A stretch of DNA of 64,000 bases, taken from the NCBI GenBank assembly GCA_937873715.1, contig CALMYJ010000013.1, positions 124,001 to 188,000 on the forward strand. The letters run 5' to 3'. The notes beneath the pieces are model-generated. The model was given only the letters and a program-made list of their open reading frames with translations. It was not told where the DNA came from and searched no databases. Position 1 is the stretch's first letter; every line of letters starts with the position of its first letter. Both the position numbers and the translations under genes were made by a program. The stretch is from an uncultured Chitinophagaceae bacterium. GTDB taxonomy: Bacteria > Bacteroidota > Bacteroidia > Chitinophagales > Chitinophagaceae. Positions 58,742 through 64,000 of this stretch are shown here, in pieces.

Positions 58742-60053
58742 ATAGTTTCAATTTGATGGGTTTGTCTTTAACAGTTGCATTATTAATCAGCAGCCTTATA
58801 TCCTGCTGCAGGGCAGCATTAAGTGGCGGGTGCAGTAATAACGCTCTTCTCGAAAACACCCCTTCGGTGAGCAGGGTATTCACAAAGTCGGTTACATCGT
58901 AAGTATAAGCCGTGTTTTCGCCATACAGGTTATCAATATTCAGGCTGCCATATTGTACATATTGCGAAGAACCGTAAGTGATAGTAAGTGGGCTGCCCGT
59001 GGTTGTGTTATTATCATCTGTTTGTCTCAGTTCAAGGTAGGGTGGCAGGCTGTAGGGGGTGCCGGTGCCCCAACTGCCTTTTACCGGTCGTATTTCCAGT
59101 TCGGCCCTCATTACCTGCACATAGGGATACAATTCTTTAATACCGGAAAGATTGCCAAAGCTGATTTTTGGAAAAAGTCCGCTATTAAAATGCAGGTAGC
59201 CCGTGTTGCCGATAAGGCTGCTGTTTACCAGCATGGCTTTACCGGGAGTAATGCCTTGTATTGATGTGCCTGTACGGTTGTAGGTAAATGCATTGAACTC
59301 CCTGCCGCCGCTAATGGTAAATGCTGCTGTTTTGGCTTCGGGTCTAACGCCGTTTACAGTATAGTGCAATTGAATGATGCCCGATGAATGCTTATACAGG
59401 TAGTACAGGGCATTGTTGCTGCTGTTGCCGGCAAGGCAAATGCCTTTAAAGTATCTTTTAAATTTATCGGCATTGCTGATGGTATCCGACTGGTAGCGCA
59501 TCATCCGAAAAATATTTTTACCAAACTCATCGGGCAATCTTAACCGGATGGTATCCCTCACGGAGGGCCTGATACCGAAAGTGCCTGTAGCTAATGCGGT
59601 ATGGTTATAGGCCACTTTGCTGGTATTGTATCCCGTACTCAGGTCTTCCTCGTTCATGGCTTGTGTAAGCTCATGCAGGCTGAGTGTAAATGGGGCAGTT
59701 GTATCGCCCAAATAACCAGTTGAAACAGCCGTATTAAATACAAGTGAATCAAAAACACAGTTGCTGCAGCCTGCTATATCATTAACTGGCGGGCTTATTT
59801 CAAAATATGTTTTTGCTTCAATAATACCCAATTGCGGATCGTTGTGGCTGCCGGCAATGAGGTATGTAGCCCCCGAGGTGGAAAAGGAATCAACCTGCAG
59901 GGTAGATACGTTAACGGTAAATGTATCTATCAGCATCACGTTGGGGTCGGCAGTAGTGCCATCGCTGCCAAAAGTAACCGGCACTTTATCGCAACTATAC
60001 AGCAGTAGTAACGCCGCCGTGTATGCCAGTAGCCGTATGTTATGGTTTATCAT
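58725..60053 (-). CDS. DUF4270 family lipoprotein
   Basis: A 442-residue lipoprotein (MINHNIRLLAYTAALLLLYSC, lipobox Cys21). The sequence contains the DUF4270 features: LIDTFTVNVSTLQVDSFSTSGATYLIAGSHNDPQLG, CVFDSLVFN, DTIRLRLPDEFGKNIF and a C-terminal LRLLINNATVKDKPIKLKLYVLG-type strand. It is predicted to be surface-exposed or periplasmic and beta-rich. Its 5' end overlaps DUF4907 by 14 bp and its 3' end overlaps the barrel gene by 17 bp. The biological role is not known to me. Confidence 0.88.
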   Translation of the reverse strand: MINHNIRLLAYTAALLLLYSCDKVPVTFGSDGTTADPNVMLIDTFTVNVSTLQVDSFSTSGATYLIAGSHNDPQLGIIEAKTYFEISPPVNDIAGCSNCVFDSLVFNTAVSTGYLGDTTAPFTLSLHELTQAMNEEDLSTGYNTSKVAYNHTALATGTFGIRPSVRDTIRLRLPDEFGKNIFRMMRYQSDTISNADKFKRYFKGICLAGNSSNNALYYLYKHSSGIIQLHYTVNGVRPEAKTAAFTISGGREFNAFTYNRTGTSIQGITPGKAMLVNSSLIGNTGYLHFNSGLFPKISFGNLSGIKELYPYVQVMRAELEIRPVKGSWGTGTPYSLPPYLELRQTDDNNTTTGSPLTITYGSSQYVQYGSLNIDNLYGENTAYTYDVTDFVNTLLTEGVFSRRALLLHPPLNAALQQDIRLLINNATVKDKPIKLKLYVLGL

Positions 60054-60405
60054 TGTAGGTGTTTATAATGCCTGCATTCTGCAGTTCGGTAATACTAATG
60101 GTTGGTCTTTCGCCATTGTTAAGTTTTGTCAGCACCAGGCTGCCGATGGTGGCTGCCTGCTGCTTGTTATCAAAGGGCTTATTGCCGGGTAATGCCGGTA
60201 TGGTAAACTGCTGAATGATGCGCCTGTTGTTGTTTTCAATGATATAGCCCCATGCGGAATCGGTATAGCTTTTTTGTGTAAGCAGCAGTTGATAAGCTGC
60301 CTGCTGCGCTGTACCTGTTGCTGGGGTTTGCTGCCGCCTGCTGCTGCAACTGTACAGCAGGGCAAGTGGCAGCAGGTATTTAATTATTGTCAACCTGTTC
60401 TGCAT
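60040..60405 (-). CDS. DUF4907-like small lipoprotein
   Basis: A 121-residue lipoprotein from ATG 60405 (MQNRLTIIKYLLPLALLYSC, lipobox Cys20) with one compact domain: YQLLLTQKSYTDSAWGYIIENNNRRIIQQFTIPALPGNKPFDNKQQAATIGSLVLTKLNN. This is the DUF4907 pattern as I recall it. The start lies inside the end of the kelch gene (26-bp overlap) and its stop is inside the DUF4270 gene (14-bp overlap). It is probably the connecting member of the operon's envelope complex. Function unknown. Confidence 0.8.
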   Translation of the reverse strand: MQNRLTIIKYLLPLALLYSCSSRRQQTPATGTAQQAAYQLLLTQKSYTDSAWGYIIENNNRRIIQQFTIPALPGNKPFDNKQQAATIGSLVLTKLNNGERPTISITELQNAGIINTYNDKP

Positions 60406-61396
60406 CGGGATAAAATTTTCGTACATCATCAAAGCGGTAGCTGCTGTTGTTGCCGGTGGCTATATAGCCATTGCTGCCAATGCTGAAGCCCACTGCACCG
60501 GTACGTGCCGTAGCTTCCAGCGATGTTTTTTGTGTCCATAAATCACTAACGGGGTTGTACTCCCAGGCAGTAGCCAGCACACCGCTTCTTTCGCCACACA
60601 CGATGTATCCCTTTGAGCCAACAACAAAGCTGGCCGCATTGGTACGGGCTATATCGCTGTAATCATCGTCGTAATCGCTGCTGCTGTAGTTGGAGATATT
60701 TCTTTTTTTCAGCCACTGGTTGGTGGCGGGGTCGTAGCGCCAGAAATCGTCGGGGTAGCCGCCATTGTTGATGCCACCGGCTACGTAAACCGAATCGCCA
60801 ATTACAAATACACTTGCGCCGGCCCTTTTGGTGCCGCCCAGGCTGGCTTTTTGCGTCCATGCATCTGCGCCGGGGTTGTATTCCCAAAGGTCTTTAAGGT
60901 AGTTGCCATCAAAGCCGCAGGTGATAAAGCCTTTGTTGCTGCTGCTAAATGCGCTGGCATCGTAGCGGGCACTGCCGCCAAAATCGGCTTTCCGGCTCCA
61001 GGTATTGGTGGCAGGATTGTATTCGTAAAAATCTTTCAGCCTTTCCACGCCATCGTAACCGGTACCGATATACGCTTTTTCGTTAAGGGTAAAAGCAATG
61101 GCCGAACTTCGGGCAGGGCCAGGCATATCTGCCAACTGCGTCCAGGTGCCGCTGTTATGGTCGAACGACCAGAAGTCTTTTAGCCGGTTGGTACCATCGT
61201 AGCCGCTGCCGAGGTAAGCGGTTTCGCCAAGGGTAAATGCAACGGCCTCGGTACGGGCCACGCCTTCAAAGTCGGAGGCACGGGCCCAGTCGCCGATAAT
61301 GTCGGTACTGCTGCTGTCGGATTTGGAGCAGCCTGTGGCAGCAACAATGGCCATAAGGGCCGGGATAAACCGGGAACTGAATTTTACTTGTTTCAT
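60380..61396 (-). CDS. Kelch-repeat lipoprotein
   Basis: A 338-residue lipoprotein (MKQVKFSSRFIPALMAIVAATGC, lipobox Cys) with about six kelch repeats. They recur as GxxAYxGxGYDGxxRLKDFWxYDxxTxTWTQ (for example ETAYLGSGYDGTNRLKDFW, KAYIGTGYDGVERLKDFYEY, KGFITCGFDGNYLKDLWEY, DSVYVAGGINNGGYPDDFW), forming a beta-propeller. It is the first gene of the four-gene operon; downstream genes overlap it and each other. The propeller is probably outside the cell surface. The function of this family is not known to me. Confidence 0.92.
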   Translation of the reverse strand: MKQVKFSSRFIPALMAIVAATGCSKSDSSSTDIIGDWARASDFEGVARTEAVAFTLGETAYLGSGYDGTNRLKDFWSFDHNSGTWTQLADMPGPARSSAIAFTLNEKAYIGTGYDGVERLKDFYEYNPATNTWSRKADFGGSARYDASAFSSSNKGFITCGFDGNYLKDLWEYNPGADAWTQKASLGGTKRAGASVFVIGDSVYVAGGINNGGYPDDFWRYDPATNQWLKKRNISNYSSSDYDDDYSDIARTNAASFVVGSKGYIVCGERSGVLATAWEYNPVSDLWTQKTSLEATARTGAVGFSIGSNGYIATGNNSSYRFDDVRKFYPDAEQVDNN

Positions 61397-61690
61397 ACTG
61401 TTGATTGATTAATAAAACGGATAAGCATGAGGTGTTTGATTTTAAAGCGGAACAGGAGCAGTGCATGTTTTATAATTACTGCCATTGTATTGTGGGGCAA
61501 ATATTTTGGCAATTGCTAAAAGAGGGATGTTAAAATGCCTGAAACGGACAAATGTGCCGGTGAACTATCTTTTTACTTTCGTGGAGTTGGTTGCCGATAA
61601 AAGAAAAGAATGAGGTTTGTAATGCGGTATAAATTTTCCAATACGGATTATGGGTATGCCTGTTAAAAAGGATAGATGAACAGGCTGTAT

Positions 61691-62452
61691 TTAACTTTTT
61701 AGCCAGCTTAAAAACTCCGGTACTTTGGCTTTGGCGATGGTAATATCGAAGTTGCCTTTTACACCCATCTTTACCAGTAATTTCCGGGCAGTGTATTGCT
61801 GCACTTCCTGTACGGCGGTTTTGTTAATAAGAAATTGCCGGTTGGCACGGTAAAAACTGCTGCCGCACATTAATTCCAGTTCATCAAGGGTTTGGCTGAT
61901 GATATAGTCGGCTCCGCTTTTGGTAAATAACCGCACAGCCCTGTATTCGATTGAAAAAAGGGCAATATCGTCAATACGTACAGGCAGTATTTTGTCTTTC
62001 CAGTTTACCAGCAGGGTAGTGTTTTTAGCAGCCTGCTGCCCGGTTTGCAGGGCTTCCAGTACTTTACTGAAATCAACGGGTGTAAATACAGCATTACTTT
62101 TAAGTGCCAGGTATTTATCTATAGCTTCTTTAATCGTTTTTTTTGTAAACGGTTTTAACACATAACCAATACCGTTATTATTAAAAGCCTCCAGCGCATA
62201 CTCATTATATGCGGTGCAAAAAATTACCGGCGTTATTGTTTTTACCTGCTTAAAAATTTCGAAGCTATGCCCGTCGCCAAGGTGTATATCGCAAAAAATG
62301 AGGTCGGGCGGTGGCTGGTTTCTGAGGTATTCCACTGCCTGTTTTACCGAAGGCAGTATGCGGTTGATATTAATGGTATAAGGCAGTTTCAGTAATATAC
62401 CCGAAAGATCTTCAGCCGTTAGTATTTCGTCTTCAATGATAATTACCTGCAT
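61691..62452 (-). CDS. LytTR-type response regulator
   Basis: A 253-residue regulator: receiver domain (IEDEI acidic pocket, phospho-Asp55 in IFCDIHLGD, YVLKPFTKK lysine) and a C-terminal LytTR DNA-binding domain (DDIALFSIEYRAVRLFTKSG, ELELMCGSSFYRANRQFLINK). LytTR proteins bind paired direct repeats and are characteristic output partners of LytS/YehU kinases. The gene's 5' end overlaps the kinase by 20 bp, so the pair is translationally coupled. No target gene is evident in the window. Confidence 0.95.
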   Translation of the reverse strand: MQVIIIEDEILTAEDLSGILLKLPYTININRILPSVKQAVEYLRNQPPPDLIFCDIHLGDGHSFEIFKQVKTITPVIFCTAYNEYALEAFNNNGIGYVLKPFTKKTIKEAIDKYLALKSNAVFTPVDFSKVLEALQTGQQAAKNTTLLVNWKDKILPVRIDDIALFSIEYRAVRLFTKSGADYIISQTLDELELMCGSSFYRANRQFLINKTAVQEVQQYTARKLLVKMGVKGNFDITIAKAKVPEFLSWLKS

Positions 62453-63554
62453 CCTCCAAAAGTTTAATTTTTACTTCATAATAGCCGCTGTCATTTTTTA
62501 TAAGTACCGGGTCGCCGCTCAGCAGCCGGTATCTTTCCTCCAGGTTGGCGAGCCCTACGCCACTACTGTGTATGCCGGCAGGCCGGGGTTGCAGGTTGTT
62601 TTTAATGATGATGTAGGTATTGTTTTCAACCGCTTTTATGTCGATATGCAGGGGCTGCTCGTTCGTTAAAATATTATGCTTAATCGCATTTTCAGCTAAA
62701 GATTGGAGGGCAAATGTGGGTATCCAACTTTTTACCTGCAGGGTATCGGGTATATTGATGGTAAACTGCAATGCCTGTCCAAAACGTACCTGTTGCATTT
62801 CAAGATAATTGCGGCACAATTCCACTTCGGCTTTCAATGTTACTACAGGCTTATTACTGTTATTTGTTGAAAAACGCAAAAGTTCCGACAGCCTTTCCAG
62901 GTAATCGGTAGCCTGCTCCTGCGATCGGCTGATGAGCGACCGCAAAGTGCTGAGGGAGTTGAATAAAAAATGAGGATGCAGTTGTTGTTTCAACTGGCTG
63001 TTACGGGCTTCGGAATTAGCCAGCTTGAGTTGTTCATTTTCCAGCGCTACTTTTTCTTTTGTTTGCTTAAGTACAAGCAGTTCGATAAGTATGTAAATAA
63101 TTACGTTGGTTGCCAGTGGCTGCAGGATGATAAAGGCCGGGAAAAAGGGCTTTGCCCTAAACGGCAGCAGGTGCTGAGGGCCATTGGGGCCGTTAACTGT
63201 AAGGGGGGTATTAAGCGGTAAAAGTTTATCGTTTACCAGCTTGTGGTGAAAACCGGGAACGGGATGTAAAAATTTAAACAGGAAATAAGCGCTTAAGCCA
63301 GCTATAAGCAGGCTTATAATAAAACGAACACTGTTGTTGCGCAACAATGCAACCCAGGTACCTGAGTGAAACAGTAAGATATTAAGTACCCACAGGAATA
63401 AAGTAAATCCTGTTATTTGTATGAAGATTTCGGCTACACGGTTAAGGTGTACAACTTCCATTGTAAAGCCGGGCGTGGCGCCAAACAAGCCGAATAGCGG
63501 GCTTGTAATAAGTGCATACCTGAATATTTTTTGAACCGGGTAATTGAGCAACAT
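62433..63554 (-). CDS. LytS/YehU-type sensor histidine kinase
   Basis: A 373-residue membrane kinase: four TM segments (about 10-28, 42-62, 76-95, 137-163), a coiled-coil linker and the His_kinase domain. The phospho-acceptor is His195 in QLHPHFLFNSLSTLRSL, followed by the HATPase_c region (AENAIKHN, GLANLEERYRLL). A periplasmic loop between the third and fourth TM is rich in Pro and Gly (LHPVPGFHHKLVNDKLLPLNTPLTVNG), perhaps the sensor. It forms an operon with the LytTR regulator. Confidence 0.94.
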   Translation of the reverse strand: MLLNYPVQKIFRYALITSPLFGLFGATPGFTMEVVHLNRVAEIFIQITGFTLFLWVLNILLFHSGTWVALLRNNSVRFIISLLIAGLSAYFLFKFLHPVPGFHHKLVNDKLLPLNTPLTVNGPNGPQHLLPFRAKPFFPAFIILQPLATNVIIYILIELLVLKQTKEKVALENEQLKLANSEARNSQLKQQLHPHFLFNSLSTLRSLISRSQEQATDYLERLSELLRFSTNNSNKPVVTLKAEVELCRNYLEMQQVRFGQALQFTINIPDTLQVKSWIPTFALQSLAENAIKHNILTNEQPLHIDIKAVENNTYIIIKNNLQPRPAGIHSSGVGLANLEERYRLLSGDPVLIKNDSGYYEVKIKLLEDAGNYH

Positions 63555-63646
63555 GCTTCAAAAGTAGTGCAGTTTTTTTTGCAGGAGGCTGTAGCTGCAC
63601 TGAAACAGGCAAAAACGATATCCCAACCGGGCAAAAGAGTATGCCT

Positions 63647-63681
63647 CCAGTAACCAGTACCAAGCATCCAGTATCCAGCAA
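63647..63681. repeat. 7-bp-phased degenerate repeat adjacent to mutS
   Basis: On the minus strand the sequence reads in 7-bp steps: GATACTG, GATGCTT, GGTACTG, GTTACTG. It begins immediately after the mutS stop codon. It belongs to the same type as the rpoB-rpoC repeat, with a different unit. Confidence 0.65.
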
Positions 63682-64000
63682 CTATTTCACCTTACTCTTT
63701 ATTTCCTGCAACTTTAGTAAAGCTTCCACAGGGGTAAGGCGGTTTATATCTACGGCATTGAGCAAATCTCTTATCTCCTCAAAAGTGGCAGAGTGTATAT
63801 CAAAAATGTTGAGCTGCATTTTGGGTGCAGCAATTTTTTGTATTGTTTCCGTTGATGGGCCTGCTTTTCCGTTGCTGCTGTTGCGGCTTTCTTCTAATTG
63901 CTCCAGTATTTCGTTGGCCCGTTGTAACAGGGCAGGGGGCATGCCTGCCATTTTAGCCACATGGATACCAAAACTGTGTACACTGCCGCCCGGTGCCAGT
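63682..64000 (-). CDS. mutS: DNA mismatch repair protein MutS, C-terminal end (partial)
   Basis: The 3' end of mutS, which runs out of the window at its right edge. The visible part reads LAPGGSVHSFGIHVAKMAGMP, the conserved segment near the end of the MutS ATPase domain, followed by the helical dimer domain (LLQRANEILEQLEES) and a C-terminal tail (LNAVDINRLTPVEALLKLQEI) typical of MutS. MutS recognises mismatches and starts repair with MutL. The N-terminal DNA-binding and ATPase domains lie beyond the window. Confidence 0.96.
   Translation of the reverse strand, partial: LAPGGSVHSFGIHVAKMAGMPPALLQRANEILEQLEESRNSSNGKAGPSTETIQKIAAPKMQLNIFDIHSATFEEIRDLLNAVDINRLTPVEALLKLQEIKSKVK

Noticed and set aside
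61658-61685. Hairpin after the LytTR gene as a terminator
   Set aside because: A 7-bp stem with a 14-nt loop and no T-run on the minus strand; too weak.

Overview
The window looks like a chromosomal segment of a Bacteroidota bacterium, most likely family Chitinophagaceae. Support: type IX secretion (T9SS) C-terminal domains on two giant exported proteins, a short RpoD without region 1.1, DUF4270/DUF4907/kelch lipoproteins, LytS/LytTR and NarL-type two-component pairs, gene starts without Shine-Dalgarno motifs, and A/T-rich intergenic DNA. The assignment is inferred from protein features only. I see no tRNA, rRNA, insertion sequence, CRISPR array or prophage.

Layout. 1-13.1 kb: the 3' end of rpoB, then rpoC, ffh, rpoD, a START-like protein, an unknown protein, an LptF/LptG permease, a Tat-type lipoprotein superoxide dismutase, an M15 peptidase and the RNase P RNA (rnpB). 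13.2-19.6 kb: a T9SS-secreted protein, trpS and a deoxynucleoside kinase. 19.6-24.5 kb: a signalling locus with a 7-TM protein, a histidine kinase and a NarL regulator on the minus strand, and a second NarL regulator diverging across a structured 868-bp gap. 24.7-35.7 kb: mazG directly followed by a 1248-residue NtrY-like kinase, an Fe-S membrane oxidoreductase, a phosphoribosyltransferase and a PKD-repeat T9SS type B protein.

35.8-43.2 kb: a complete histidine operon in the order hisG-D-C-B-H-A-F-(small membrane protein)-IE. A 16-codon leader peptide containing five His codons precedes it, with mutually exclusive hairpins forming a textbook attenuator. A 54-residue single-TM protein is wedged between hisF and hisIE. 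Neither short ORF would be found with usual length cut-offs, and these are the main discoveries in the window.

43.3-54 kb: an Nramp transporter fused to a UspA domain with a DtxR/MntR-like palindrome upstream, a GT35 glucan-phosphorylase homologue in which the PLP lysine is replaced by Thr, and an envelope cluster (three SGNH hydrolases, a glucosaminidase and an MBOAT acyltransferase) that resembles a polysaccharide or peptidoglycan O-acylation/deacylation module. 54-64 kb: a Gfo/Idh/MocA oxidoreductase, a membrane-anchored repeat protein, a PduO-type cobalamin adenosyltransferase, an ABC ATPase, gatC, a translationally overlapping four-gene envelope operon (kelch, DUF4907, DUF4270, outer-membrane barrel), a LytS/LytTR pair and the 3' end of mutS.

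Two intergenic sites, between rpoB and rpoC and just after mutS, carry 7-bp-phased degenerate repeats. The first copy is arranged as a 23-bp hairpin inside the rpoBC transcription unit.
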